From Paractinoplanes polyasparticus (GTDB taxonomy: Bacteria; Actinomycetota; Actinomycetes; Mycobacteriales; Micromonosporaceae): DNA of 64,000 nucleotides. Shown here one piece after another: positions 1 to 9,005 of the stretch. The position numbers were made by a program, and so were the translations under genes. The stretch's first letter is position 1; each line of letters starts with the position of its first letter. The notes under the pieces were generated by a model. The model saw nothing but the letters and a program-made list of their open reading frames with translations, was not told where the DNA came from and did not search any database. Location: assembly GCF_019710575.1 (NCBI RefSeq), contig NZ_JAHWFK010000061.1, positions 27,987 through 91,986 of the forward strand, given 5' to 3'.

Positions 1-578
1 GCCGGGGGCAGGGTGCCCGGCAGCACGGTCAGCACCTCGTCGCGCTCCATGAGCGGCCGGCCCAGCACGGCCGAGGCGGCGCTGACCGAGGTGACGCCCG
101 GCACGACCTCGGTCGGATAGCGGTGGGCCAGACGCTTGTGCATGTGCATGTAGGACCCGTAGAAGAACGGGTCGCCCTCCGCCAGCACCACCACGTCGCG
201 CCCCGCGTCGAGATGCGCGGCCAGCCGTCCGGCGGCCTCGGCGTAGAACTCGTCGATCGCTCCCTGGTAGCCGCCCGGGTGGTCGGTCGTCTCGGTGGTC
301 ACCGGATAGATCAGCGGTTCCTCGATCTGCCCGTCGCGGAGCAGACCGGCCGCGATCGCCCGGGCGTTGCTCCGCCCGTGCCGCGCCGCGTGGTAGGCCA
401 CCACGTCGGCGCTCTCGATGAGCCGGGCGGCCTTCAGGGTGATCAGTTCCGGGTCGCCCGGACCCACGCCGACGCCGTACAGGCGGCCACTTCCGCCCGC
501 TGTCTCCGCGGGGCGGGTCTCGGGCAGCCCGGTGGGGGCGGTGCTGGTCGCGGCGACTGGTGCGGGGGTGGTGGTCAC
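1..578 (-). CDS. cobI: Precorrin-2 C20-methyltransferase (partial, 3' end outside window)
   Basis: Reading leftward from a GTG at 578 gives a tetrapyrrole methylase that adds a SAM-derived methyl group at C20 of precorrin-2. The SAM-binding loop GVGVGPGDPELITLKA lies about 30 residues in, and further family motifs follow (VVAYHAARHGRSNARAIA, EGDPFFYGSYMHMHKRL, VVPGVTSVSAASA). About 192 codons are present before the frame leaves the window. The start lies one base after the cobH stop, so the two are translated together. In many actinomycetes CobI is fused to the precorrin-3B methylase CobJ; the rest of the gene would show whether that holds here. The first 25 or so residues are a Pro/Thr/Ala-rich tail not needed for the fold. 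Confidence 0.9.
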   Translation of the reverse strand, partial: MTTTPAPVAATSTAPTGLPETRPAETAGGSGRLYGVGVGPGDPELITLKAARLIESADVVAYHAARHGRSNARAIAAGLLRDGQIEEPLIYPVTTETTDHPGGYQGAIDEFYAEAAGRLAAHLDAGRDVVVLAEGDPFFYGSYMHMHKRLAHRYPTEVVPGVTSVSAASAVLGRPLMERDEVLTVLPGTLPP

Positions 579-579
579 T

Positions 580-1197
580 TCACTCCGCCTCTGAGGCTAG
601 GGCGTTGACGGCGGCGGCGGTGATGGCGCTGCCGCCCCGGCGGCCGCGGACGACCAGGTGTTCCAAGTCGGTGGCGGCCAGGGCCTGCTTGGACTCGGCG
701 GCGCCGATGAAACCGACCGGGATGCCCAGGACGGCGGCCGGCCGCGGGGCCCCGGCGGCGATCATCTCGAGCAGGCGGAACAGGGCGGTGGGGGCGTTGC
801 CGATCGCGACGACCGAGCCCTCCAGATGGTCGAGCCAGAGGTCGAGGGCAGCCGCGCTGCGGGTGGTGCCGAGCCGGTCGGCCCGGGCGGGCACCGACGG
901 GTCGCGCAGGGTGCAGATGACTTCGTTGGCCGCCGGGAGGCGTTTGCGGGTGATGCCGGACGCCACCATCTCGGCGTCACAGAGCACGGGCGCGCCGGCG
1001 AGCAGCGCCTTGCGGGCGACCGAGGCCACCTGGGGGCTGTAGGCCAGGTCGCGCACCAGGTCGACCATGCCGCAGGCGTGGATCATCCGGACCGCGACCC
1101 GGGCCACGTCGACCGGCAGACCGGTCAGGTCGGCCTCGGCCCGGATCGTGGCGAAGGAACGCCGGTAGATCTCGGCGCCGTCCTTCTCGTACTCCAT
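580..1197 (-). CDS. cobH: Precorrin-8X methylmutase
   Basis: A 205-residue protein, normal size for CobH, which moves the C11 methyl to C12 to turn precorrin-8X into hydrogenobyrinate. Visible family features are the N-terminal YEKDGAEIYRRSFATIRAEA helix, the conserved histidine in RMIHACGM (about residue 40), LCDAEMVASGITRKRL, and the C-terminal AIGNAPTALFRLLEM and PVGFIGAAESKQAL blocks. The ATG at 1197 is chosen because it gives the conserved start MEYEKDGAEIY and shares one base with the cobG stop (TGATG). A longer frame reaching 1350 exists but is antisense-like extension into cobG. It forms one operon with cobG and cobI. Confidence 0.95.
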   Translation of the reverse strand: MEYEKDGAEIYRRSFATIRAEADLTGLPVDVARVAVRMIHACGMVDLVRDLAYSPQVASVARKALLAGAPVLCDAEMVASGITRKRLPAANEVICTLRDPSVPARADRLGTTRSAAALDLWLDHLEGSVVAIGNAPTALFRLLEMIAAGAPRPAAVLGIPVGFIGAAESKQALAATDLEHLVVRGRRGGSAITAAAVNALASEAE

Positions 1198-2531
1198 CAG
1201 TTCCTCCTCGCGGCGGCGACCGCGTGGGCCGGGTCGCCGGTGTACGTCTCCCCGCCCGGCTGCCGGGTCACGGCGTAACCGGCGGGGGTGGCCTCGACCC
1301 GCACGTGCGGGCCGGAAGGGCTGCCGCACCCGCGGGCACAGCCGACCCAATGGACGGGCAGGCCGTCCGAGTACGCGCTGGTGCCATCGGCATCGGCCCG
1401 CACGTCAGCCAGGGATTTCGCACAGCCCGGCCGCCCGGCGCAGGCGGTGACCCCGACCCAGCGCGAGGTGCCCTCGACTTCGAGCCCGGCCTCGGCCAGC
1501 GCGCGAGCCCAGCGCCGGGCCGCCTCCGGCGTCAGATCGGGCACGATCACCCCGCGCGCGGTCGTGACCACCAGCCGCCGTGCGGTGGCGAGCAGCCGCA
1601 ACGCGGTCCCGCCGAGCCGCCCCAACGGCACCAGCGCCCCGACCGCCACCAGCCCATCCGCCTGCGGCAGCAGTCCAACCAACGCCGCCGCGTCGCTGCC
1701 GGTAACCGGCATTGCCCCGGCCAACGCTGCCGCGTCGCTGTCGGTTACTGGTGGTGCCTTGGCTGGCGCTGCCGCGTCGCTGTCGGTTACTGGTAGTGCC
1801 TCGGCCGGCGCGGCCTCGTTGTCGGTGACCGGGGGCGGAAGTGCTGAGGGTCGCTCGGCATCGGTGCCGGGGCGGGGAAGTTCCAGGGCGGTGGCGACGC
1901 GTTCGGCTACTCGGGCTGGGCCATCGGGTAGCTCGGGCAAGCGCCAGGCGGGAGCGCCGACGGGGGTGGCTGCGCGCTCGGTGAGGAAGGCGTTGGCGCC
2001 GGTCAGCAGAGCAGGAACGACCTGGTCGACGGTCACGCGCACGCCGAGGTCGCGGCCGGCGAACAGGATCGTGAACTCGCCACCGGTGGGGACGGCGGCG
2101 AGGTCGGCGGCCAGGGAGACCGCGCCCACGGCGAACAGGAAGCGGCCGGGCAGGGCGGCCAGAGCCGGGTCGGCGCAGAGGGCGCCGTCGAGCTGCTCGA
2201 CGAGTGTGCGGAGTGTGCTGTCGGCCAACGGCGGGGCGACTACATTGCGTACAGTTTCGTGGGTTTCCGAAGGCAGCAAGCCGGCGGCCGACAGCCGGGC
2301 CGCAAGCACCGCCGGGTCGGCCGACCGCAACGCTCTGAGCTGGACGTTCGCCCGGGACGTCAGCTCCAGGTGACCATCGCCGAAGTCGGCGCACAGCTCG
2401 GCCAGAACGGCGAGCCGCTCGCCCGTCAGCAGCCCACCGGGCAGCCGGACCCGCGCCAACGGGCCGTCGGCGGCGGAGTGCAGACGCAGCGCGCCGGGGC
2501 AGGCATCGATGTCGGAGTTACGGGCGGGCAC
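1197..2531 (-). CDS. cobG: Precorrin-3B synthase, sulfite/nitrite-reductase-like
   Basis: A 444-residue protein of the siroheme/Fe4S4 sulfite reductase fold. CobG uses oxygen to convert precorrin-3A to precorrin-3B, the ring-contraction-priming step of the aerobic cobalamin route. The N-terminal ferredoxin-like half contains LTSRANVQLRAL. The C-terminal half carries the four cluster cysteines in TACAGRPGC (C364, C370) and GCARGC (C398, C402). Between them, residues about 232-285 form an unusual stretch of repeats (see separate entry). The start is GTG; no Shine-Dalgarno precedes it, but a TAGTAT box lies seven bases upstream, so the mRNA is probably leaderless. It heads the cobG-cobH-cobI operon. 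Confidence 0.93.
   Translation of the reverse strand: MPARNSDIDACPGALRLHSAADGPLARVRLPGGLLTGERLAVLAELCADFGDGHLELTSRANVQLRALRSADPAVLAARLSAAGLLPSETHETVRNVVAPPLADSTLRTLVEQLDGALCADPALAALPGRFLFAVGAVSLAADLAAVPTGGEFTILFAGRDLGVRVTVDQVVPALLTGANAFLTERAATPVGAPAWRLPELPDGPARVAERVATALELPRPGTDAERPSALPPPVTDNEAAPAEALPVTDSDAAAPAKAPPVTDSDAAALAGAMPVTGSDAAALVGLLPQADGLVAVGALVPLGRLGGTALRLLATARRLVVTTARGVIVPDLTPEAARRWARALAEAGLEVEGTSRWVGVTACAGRPGCAKSLADVRADADGTSAYSDGLPVHWVGCARGCGSPSGPHVRVEATPAGYAVTRQPGGETYTGDPAHAVAAARRN
1675..1835 (-). repeat. In-frame 42-bp tandem repeats inside cobG
   Basis: Three to four imperfect copies of a 42-base unit encode a 14-residue motif of the form PVTDSDAAA followed by a short Ala/Leu tail (variants PVTDNEAAP, PVTDSDAAAP, PVTDSDAAAL, PVTGSDAAAL). 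The last copy runs directly into the conserved VGLLPQADGLVAVG segment, which suggests the array grew by duplicating the native linker between the two halves of the enzyme. Adjacent copies are close to identical in DNA, so the expansion looks recent. Confidence 0.85.
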
Positions 2532-2538
2532 GGCCCGG

Positions 2539-2544
2539 ATACTA
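2539..2544 (-). promoter_or_regulatory. -10 box of probable leaderless cobG promoter
   Basis: TAGTAT on the minus strand, followed by seven bases and then the cobG GTG. The spacing would put transcription start on the start codon itself. No convincing -35 hexamer is seen. Confidence 0.5.
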
Positions 2545-2611
2545 CGTTCGCCTACCGACGGGACCGCAGCCTCGGGTCGGGATGATCACACACCGCACCC
2601 CTTCTTGACGG

Positions 2612-2745
2612 GGGACACGCGTGCCCGGAAGGGTGGGAACCCACGAGCGGCGACGCTGCGGAGGAAGCCGGTGTGAGTCCGGCGCGGTCCCGCCACTGTC
2701 ACCAGGCCTGCCACGGCCTGGGAGCCAGGAACTCCGGTCGCCGTG
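2612..2745 (+). promoter_or_regulatory. Cobalamin (B12) riboswitch upstream of cobN
   Basis: The leader contains the hallmarks of the class in order: a GGTGGGAACCCAC hairpin near 2631, the conserved core GCCGGTGTGAGTCCGGC at about 2667 followed by GCGGTCCCGCCACTGT ending near 2699, an AGGCCTGCCACGGCCT stem, and the closing B12-box-like GAGCCAGGAACTC at 2722-2734. The cobN start codon lies about 50 bases downstream, suggesting adenosylcobalamin control of cobN translation or elongation. Only the rightward gene is covered; the leftward cobG operon starts on the other side. Confidence 0.93.
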
Positions 2746-2786
2746 ATCTCTACTACCCGGGGCGCGGACCCCGAGGGGAGCTTGGC

Positions 2787-5700
2787 GTGTTCCTGCTGTT
2801 GTCGACGTCCGACACCGACCTGCTCAGCGCCCGGGCCAGCGGCTCGCCGTGGCGCCTGGCCAACCCGGCTCGCACCGGCGTCGACGACCTGCCGGCTCTG
2901 CTCGACGGGGTCGACCTGGTCGTCGTGCGCATCCTGGGTGGGCGCCGGGCCTGGGAGGAGGGGCTCGACGCCCTGCTCGGGGGGCCGATCCCGGTGGTGG
3001 TGCTGGGTGGCGAGCAGGCGCCGGACGCCGACCTGATGAAGCTCTCGTCGGTGGCCGCCGGGGTGGCCGCGGAGACGCACGTCTACCTGGCCCAGGGCGG
3101 CTCGGACAACCTGGCCGCGGCCTACAACTTCCTCTCCGACACCGTGTTGCTGACCGGCCACGGCTTCGCCCCTCCGCAGGCCGCGCCCGACTGGGGGCCG
3201 CTGCCACGCGAGACGACCGCGACCGGGCCGACGGTCGCGGTGCTCTATTACCGGGCCCACCACATGGCCGGCAACACGGCCTTCGTCGAGGCGTTGTGCC
3301 GCGCCGTCGAGGCCAAGGGCGGCCGGCCGCTGCCGTTGTTCACCTCCTCCCTCCGTACGGCGCCGGAAGATCTTCTGACCGAGCTGCGCAAGGCGGACGC
3401 CCTGGTCGTGACGGTGCTCGCGGCCGGCGGCACCAAGCCGGCCACCGTGGGCGCGGGCGGCGACGACGAGGCCTGGGACGTCGGCGTGCTGGCCGGGCTG
3501 GACGTGCCGATCCTGCAGGGGCTGTGCCTGACCAGCAGCCGGGCGCAGTGGGAGGCCAGCGACGACGGGCTGTCCCCGCTCGACGCGGCGACCCAGGTGG
3601 CGATCCCGGAGTTCGACGGCCGGATCATCACCGTGCCGTTCTCGTTCAAGGAGATCGACCCCGACGGGCTGTCGGTCTACGTCGCCGACGAGGAGCGGGC
3701 GGCCCGCGTCGCCGGCATCGCGGTGGCCCACGCCCGGCTGCGGCACATCCCGGCGGCCGAGCGGCGGATCGTGCTGATGCTGTCGGCCTATCCGACCAAG
3801 CACTCGCGCATCGGCAACGCGGTCGGCCTCGACACGCCCGCCTCGACGGTGGCCCTGCTCGAGGCGATGCGTTCCCGGGGCTACCGGATCGGTTCCTTCG
3901 GCGAGTACGACGGTGACGGGCTCATCCACGCGCTGATCGCCGCCGGCGGCCAGGATCCGGACTGGCTCACCGAGGAACAGCTCAGCGGCAACCCGGTGCG
4001 GATCCCGGGTTCGGCGTACGAGCGGTGGTTCGCCACCCTGCCCGCCGACTTCCGCGCGAGCGTCGAGCGGCACTGGGGCCCGCCGCCGGGCGAGCTCTAC
4101 GTCGACAACGGCGACATCGTGCTGGCCGCCCTGCGCGACGAGAACGTCGTCGTCATGGTGCAGCCGCCGCGCGGGTTCGGCGCCAACCCGGTGGCCATCT
4201 ACCACGACCCCGACCTGCCGCCCTCGCACCACTACCTCGCGGCCTACCGCTGGGTGGCTGACGAGTTCGGCGCGCACGCGGTGGTGCACGTGGGCAAGCA
4301 CGGCAACCTGGAATGGCTGCCCGGCAAGAACGTCGGCATGTCGGCCTCGGACGGCACCGACGCCGCCCTGGGTGACCTGCCGCTGATCTATCCGTTCCTG
4401 GTCAACGACCCGGGCGAGGGCACGCAGGCCAAGCGCCGGGCCCACGCGACGCTGGTCGACCACCTGATCCCGCCGATGGCCCGGGCCGAGTCGTACGGGG
4501 ACATCGCCCGCCTGGAGCAGCTGCTCGACGAGCACGCGAACATCGCCGCGCTCGACCCGGCGAAGCTGCCGGCCATCCGGGCGCAGATCTGGACGCTGAT
4601 CCAGGCCGCACGGATGGATCACGACCTGGGGCTGGAGAGCCGGCCCGGCGACGAGGACTTCGACGAGTTCATCCTGCACGTCGACGGGTGGCTGTGCGAG
4701 GTCAAGGACGTGCAGATCCGCGACGGGCTGCACATCCTGGGCACGGCGCCGCAGGGTGAGGCCCGGGTCAACCTCGTGCTGGCGATGCTGCGGGCGCGCC
4801 AGATGTGGGCAGGCAAGGTGGCGGCGCTGCCCGGTCTGCGTGAGGCGCTCGGCCTGCCCGAGGAGGCGTCGACCGTCGAGACCGACCGGGTCGAGGGCAT
4901 CGCCCGCGCCTTGGTCACCGCGATGGAGGAAGCCGGCTGGCCCGCCGATGCCGCCGCCGTTGTGGACGTCGTTCTGTCCGGAATCATCGACGACGGCGCG
5001 CCGGTGGACGTGCCGCGGGTGCGGGACGTGCTCACGTTCGCAGCGACCGAGGTCGTGCCGCGGCTCGAGCGTACGACCGACGAGCTGGGCAACCTGCTGC
5101 ACGCGCTGGACGGGGGCTACGTGCCGGCCGGCCCCAGCGGCTCGCCCCTGCGCGGGCTGATCAACGTGTTGCCGACCGGCCGCAACTTCTACTCCGTCGA
5201 CCCCAAGGCGATCCCGAGCGCGCTGGCCTGGGAGACCGGCCAGGCGATGGCCGAGTCGCTGCTCAAGCGGTACCGCGAGGACTACGGCGACTGGCCGCGG
5301 TCGGTCGGCCTGTCGGCCTGGGGCACCAGCGCCATGCGGACGGCCGGGGACGACATCGCCGAGATCCTCGCTCTCATCGGCGTACGCCCGATCTGGGACC
5401 CCGCCTCGCGCCGGGTCACCGGCCTCGAGCCCATCGGCCGCGACGAGCTCGGCCGCCCCCGCATCGACGTCACCGTCCGCATCTCGGGCTTCTTCCGCGA
5501 CGCCTTCCCGCACGTGGTGGCCATGCTGGACGACGCCTTCCGGATGATCGCGGAGCTCGACGAGCCGCAGAACTTCGTCCGCGAGCACGCCCTGGCCGAC
5601 CGCGACGACCACGGCGACTGGCGCCGGGCCACCACCCGCATCTTCGGCTCGCGGCCGGGGGCGTACGGCGCCGGCATCCTCCCGCTGATCGACAGCCGCA

Positions 5701-6353
5701 ACTGGCGCGACGACAAGGACCTGGCCGAGGTGTACGCCGTGTGGGGCGGCTTCGCGTACGGCCGTGACCTCGACGGCGTGCCGGCCCGCCCGGACATGGA
5801 GAACGCGTACCGGCGCATCGACATCGCGGCCAAGAACATCGACACCCGCGAGCACGACATCGCCGACTCCGACGACTACTTCCAGTACCACGGCGGCATG
5901 ATCGCCACGGTCCGCGCGCTGACCGGCAAGGCCCCCGCCGCGTACGTCGGCGACTCGACCAACCCGGACGCCACCCGCACCCGCAGCCTGACCGAGGAGA
6001 CCGCCCGCATCTTCCGCGCCCGCGTGGTGAACCCGCGCTGGATCGCCGCGATGCGCCGCCACGGCTACAAGGGCGCCTTCGAGCTGGCCGCCACGGTCGA
6101 CTACCTGTTCGGCTTCGACGCCACCGCCGGCGTGGTCACCGATTACATGTACGAGCAGCTGGCGGCCACCTACGCCCTCGACCCCGAGAACCAGAAGTTC
6201 TTCCAGCAGTCCAACCCGTGGGCCCTCCACAGCATCAGCGAACGCCTGCTGGAGGCGGCCGAGCGCAAACTCTGGGAGTCTCCCTCGCCCGAGGTGCTGA
6301 GCGCGCTGCAGCAGCTCTACCTCGACACCGAAGGCGACCTGGAAGACGCCTAG
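2787..6353 (+). CDS. cobN: Cobaltochelatase subunit CobN
   Basis: A protein of 1188 residues, the expected size for the large subunit of the ATP-dependent, oxygen-requiring cobalt chelatase that inserts cobalt into hydrogenobyrinate a,c-diamide. Family blocks include HVGKHGNLEWLPGKNVG, PLIYPFLVNDPGEGTQAKRRAHA, LPTGRNFYSVDPKAIPS, AFAYGRDLDG-like WGGFAYGRDLDG and the C-terminal NPRWIAAMRRHGYKGA. The GTG at 2787 is preferred: it follows a GGGGAG Shine-Dalgarno and lies after the riboswitch, whereas the in-frame upstream start at 2673 lies inside it. The partner subunits CobS and CobT are not in this window. It ends three bases before a convergent regulator gene. Confidence 0.95.
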   Translation: MFLLLSTSDTDLLSARASGSPWRLANPARTGVDDLPALLDGVDLVVVRILGGRRAWEEGLDALLGGPIPVVVLGGEQAPDADLMKLSSVAAGVAAETHVYLAQGGSDNLAAAYNFLSDTVLLTGHGFAPPQAAPDWGPLPRETTATGPTVAVLYYRAHHMAGNTAFVEALCRAVEAKGGRPLPLFTSSLRTAPEDLLTELRKADALVVTVLAAGGTKPATVGAGGDDEAWDVGVLAGLDVPILQGLCLTSSRAQWEASDDGLSPLDAATQVAIPEFDGRIITVPFSFKEIDPDGLSVYVADEERAARVAGIAVAHARLRHIPAAERRIVLMLSAYPTKHSRIGNAVGLDTPASTVALLEAMRSRGYRIGSFGEYDGDGLIHALIAAGGQDPDWLTEEQLSGNPVRIPGSAYERWFATLPADFRASVERHWGPPPGELYVDNGDIVLAALRDENVVVMVQPPRGFGANPVAIYHDPDLPPSHHYLAAYRWVADEFGAHAVVHVGKHGNLEWLPGKNVGMSASDGTDAALGDLPLIYPFLVNDPGEGTQAKRRAHATLVDHLIPPMARAESYGDIARLEQLLDEHANIAALDPAKLPAIRAQIWTLIQAARMDHDLGLESRPGDEDFDEFILHVDGWLCEVKDVQIRDGLHILGTAPQGEARVNLVLAMLRARQMWAGKVAALPGLREALGLPEEASTVETDRVEGIARALVTAMEEAGWPADAAAVVDVVLSGIIDDGAPVDVPRVRDVLTFAATEVVPRLERTTDELGNLLHALDGGYVPAGPSGSPLRGLINVLPTGRNFYSVDPKAIPSALAWETGQAMAESLLKRYREDYGDWPRSVGLSAWGTSAMRTAGDDIAEILALIGVRPIWDPASRRVTGLEPIGRDELGRPRIDVTVRISGFFRDAFPHVVAMLDDAFRMIAELDEPQNFVREHALADRDDHGDWRRATTRIFGSRPGAYGAGILPLIDSRNWRDDKDLAEVYAVWGGFAYGRDLDGVPARPDMENAYRRIDIAAKNIDTREHDIADSDDYFQYHGGMIATVRALTGKAPAAYVGDSTNPDATRTRSLTEETARIFRARVVNPRWIAAMRRHGYKGAFELAATVDYLFGFDATAGVVTDYMYEQLAATYALDPENQKFFQQSNPWALHSISERLLEAAERKLWESPSPEVLSALQQLYLDTEGDLEDA

Positions 6354-6356
6354 GAG

Positions 6357-7001
6357 CTAAGCCCGCAGGAACGTCAGGACGGCCAGCACGCGGCGGTGTT
6401 CCCGCTCGTGCTGGACCAGCCCGAGCTTGGTGAAGATCGACGAGACGTGGGCCTCGACCGTCTTGACCGCCAGGTGCAGGTCGGCCGCGACGGCGCCGTT
6501 GGACAGGCCCTGGGCCATCAGGGCCAGCACGGCGCGCTCCCGTTCGGTGAGCGCGTCGAGCGGGTCGCGTTCGCGCCGGCGGGCGACCAGCCGGGCCACC
6601 AGCTCGGGGTCGATGACCGTCTCGCCGCGGGCCACCTTGCGCACGTCGGTCCCGAACGCGGCCAGGTCGGAGACGCGGTCCTTGAGCAGGTAGCCCACGC
6701 CGCCGTCGAACTCGGTCATCAGCCGCAGCGCGTGGTGCACCTCGACGTACTGGGACAGCAGCATCAGCCCGACGCCCGGCGCCGTCGAGCGGATCGCGGC
6801 CGCGGTGTCGATGCCCTCGGCCGAGAATCCGGGCGGCATCCGCAAGTCGATCACCGCGACGTCGGGCGGGTCGGCCCGCACCAGATCGAGCAGCGCCGCG
6901 CCGTCCCCGGCCTGCCCGGTCACCGTGAACCCGACGTCGCTCAGGATGCGGGCCATGCCCTCGCGGAACAGCACCGCGTCGTCGGCGAGCATCACCCGCA
7001 C
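6357..7001 (-). CDS. NarL/LuxR-family response regulator
   Basis: A 214-residue two-domain regulator. The receiver domain (about 1-120) has the acidic pair LADD, the phosphoacceptor Asp52 in VAVIDLRMP and the conserved lysine in YLLKDRV. A LuxR-type helix-turn-helix lies at about 145-205 (LTERERAVLALMAQGLSNGAVAADL, VKTVEAHVSSIFTKLGL). The GTG start lies inside the last codons of the upstream kinase gene (10-base overlap), so the two form one translational unit and a cognate pair. Its target genes cannot be read from the sequence. It converges with cobN. Confidence 0.93.
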   Translation of the reverse strand: MRVMLADDAVLFREGMARILSDVGFTVTGQAGDGAALLDLVRADPPDVAVIDLRMPPGFSAEGIDTAAAIRSTAPGVGLMLLSQYVEVHHALRLMTEFDGGVGYLLKDRVSDLAAFGTDVRKVARGETVIDPELVARLVARRRERDPLDALTERERAVLALMAQGLSNGAVAADLHLAVKTVEAHVSSIFTKLGLVQHEREHRRVLAVLTFLRA

Positions 7002-8899
7002 GGGATCACCGTCCTCAGTCGAGTTCCCTCCGGCCCGCCGCCGACCGTGAGGCGGGCGTCGAGCGTCGCCAGCCGGTCGGCCAGCCCTTCGAGGCCGCCG
7101 CCGGGCCGGACAGCGGCCCCGCCGCAGCCGTCGTCGGACACCTCGATGGTCAGTTCGGCCCCGGCCAGCGTGACCCGGACCTCGACCGCGGCCGCGCCGG
7201 AGTGCTTGGCCGCGTTGGTCAGTCCCTCGCTGACCACGAAGTAGGCGGTGGACTCGACCTCGGCCGGCAACCGCTCGGCCACGGCCACCGTCAGCCGCAC
7301 CGGCAGCGCCGAGCGGTCGGCGAGGAACCCGACGGCGGCCTCCAGCCCGTCCTGGCTCAGCACGGCCGGGTGCAACCCGCGGGCCGTCTCACGCAGTTCG
7401 GCGGTGGCTTCGAGCAACTGCCGGCGTACGTCGTCGGTCCGCGCGGCGAGGTCACCGGCGCCCGCCTCGGAGGCCAGCCGCACCACCCCGCCCAGCTCCA
7501 TGGCCACGGTCACCAGCCGCTGCTGGGCGCCGTCGTGCAGGTCGCGCTCCAGCCGGCGGCGGGCCGCGTCCCCGGCCGCGACCAGCCGCTGGGCCGTTGC
7601 CCGCAGCTGCAGCACCAGCCCGGCCTGGGCCGCCAGGTCACCGACCAGCCGCTGCTCGGCGCCCGACAGCGTCTCGCCGGGCGCCTTGGCCACCGTGAGC
7701 GCGCCGAGCAGCCGCCCGTCGTGGCGCACCGGCACGGGCGGCGTCCGGGGGCCGGCCGGGAGCGGGGTCGTGGCAGGCCAGGCCGAGACCGCGCGCAGGT
7801 CGTCGGCCGGGCCGGTCCACAGCACCACCTCGCGCGCGCCGACGGCGTCGGCCACGGTCGCGCAGATGCCGTCCAACAGCCCGCCGGCCGGGGCCGTGAA
7901 GTGGGCCGACAGCCGGGCCAGAGCCTCGTACGGGGTGGCCCGCCGCCCGTAGACCAGCCGGTCGGCCAGCCGTTGCACGCGGCGGCGCAGCGGTTCGAAG
8001 ACGACCGCGACCAGGCCGGTGGCGATCAGCGAGAGCAACGTGCCGTACCCGTCGACGAGGCGGCCGGCCCCGGTCACCACCACGGCGTAGCCCACGGTCA
8101 CCAGGGCCGCCATCGCCCCGAAGACCAGCGACTTGTTGATCACCGGGTCGATGTCGTAGAGGCGGTACCGCAGGATGGCGGCGCCGGCCGCCACGGCCAG
8201 CAGTGGCGCGGTCAGCGTGCCGGGAACCGGCGACCCCCACCCGGCCAGGCCGAGCACCATCACCGCGGCCGAGACCGTGGCCGCGTACAGGAACCAGCGG
8301 AGCTGCCGGGCCTCGTCGCCGTGGGCCCGGCGCACCCGCACGATCACGCACGCCACCCAGGTCAACTGGAACAGCAGGTAGCCGGCGGGCCGGGCGACGT
8401 CGTAGAACGCGGTCGCGGCGGCCCGCCCCGGCAGGTCGAACGGCGGGCCGGCGACGAGCCCGGTCCGCGCGTACTCGACCGGCCACAACGCCGACACCGC
8501 GGACAGCACGAGCCCGATCGCGGTCAGGACGCCGACCACCGGCGCCCAGCCGCGCGACGGCAGCCGACCGGTCGGGAAACACATCACCGCGACCCCCACC
8601 AGCACCAGCACGAGCGGCAGCGGCCACACCCCGAGCCAGCCGATCCAGGACGCGCCCGGCAGCGGCCCTGCGTGCAGGCCGTACTGCCGCCCGGCGAACA
8701 TCACCGCGTGCGCGACCCCGACCGCCACGAACAGCCGGCCCTCACGGTGACCGGGCCGCCGGCGCAGCACGTAGAGCCCGACCGCCGTGAACGAGACGGC
8801 GATCAGTCCGTTGTGCAGGTTGCCGAGGTGCGCCCCGAGCGCGAACCCGCCGGCGACCAGCACCGTGGTCGCCGCTCCGGCGGCCCAGCCCCGCGTCAC
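6992..8899 (-). CDS. Membrane sensor histidine kinase (HisKA_3/NarX type)
   Basis: A 635-residue kinase. The N-terminal third is hydrophobic with about nine or ten predicted membrane helices (for example TTVLVAGGFALGAHL, GLIAVSFTAVGLYVL, WLGVWPLPLVLVLVGVAVMCF). A GAF-like region follows, then the dimerisation/phosphoacceptor segment RDLHDGAQQRL with His near residue 455, and an HATPase_c domain (EGLTNAAKHSG N box, EVSDDGCGG, GGGLEGLADRL). The signal is unknown; the membrane part lacks a large extracellular domain, so it probably senses through its helices. The GTG at 8899 is chosen because the upstream frame is charged, non-conserved sequence. It overlaps and pairs with the response regulator downstream. 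Confidence 0.9.
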   Translation of the reverse strand: MTRGWAAGAATTVLVAGGFALGAHLGNLHNGLIAVSFTAVGLYVLRRRPGHREGRLFVAVGVAHAVMFAGRQYGLHAGPLPGASWIGWLGVWPLPLVLVLVGVAVMCFPTGRLPSRGWAPVVGVLTAIGLVLSAVSALWPVEYARTGLVAGPPFDLPGRAAATAFYDVARPAGYLLFQLTWVACVIVRVRRAHGDEARQLRWFLYAATVSAAVMVLGLAGWGSPVPGTLTAPLLAVAAGAAILRYRLYDIDPVINKSLVFGAMAALVTVGYAVVVTGAGRLVDGYGTLLSLIATGLVAVVFEPLRRRVQRLADRLVYGRRATPYEALARLSAHFTAPAGGLLDGICATVADAVGAREVVLWTGPADDLRAVSAWPATTPLPAGPRTPPVPVRHDGRLLGALTVAKAPGETLSGAEQRLVGDLAAQAGLVLQLRATAQRLVAAGDAARRRLERDLHDGAQQRLVTVAMELGGVVRLASEAGAGDLAARTDDVRRQLLEATAELRETARGLHPAVLSQDGLEAAVGFLADRSALPVRLTVAVAERLPAEVESTAYFVVSEGLTNAAKHSGAAAVEVRVTLAGAELTIEVSDDGCGGAAVRPGGGLEGLADRLATLDARLTVGGGPEGTRLRTVIPCG

Positions 8900-9005
8900 G
8901 TCTGTATGGTGCCAGCGCCCGGCCGCCGTGTGATCAGGGTTGACCCGGCAATCTCCGAGGGCCGGCCCGGATCTTTCGGCCCGTCCGCACGGCCACGGTG
9001 GAGCC

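Noticed and set aside
2605..2610. TTGACG as a -35 for cobN
   Set aside because: The -10 would fall inside the riboswitch aptamer with no TAnnnT there, so transcription must start farther left.
2586..6230. 1214-codon open frame on the minus strand, opposite cobN
   Set aside because: An antisense frame of a GC-rich gene: it reads as Val/Gly/Arg/Asp-rich low complexity with no domain, while the plus strand is a complete CobN.
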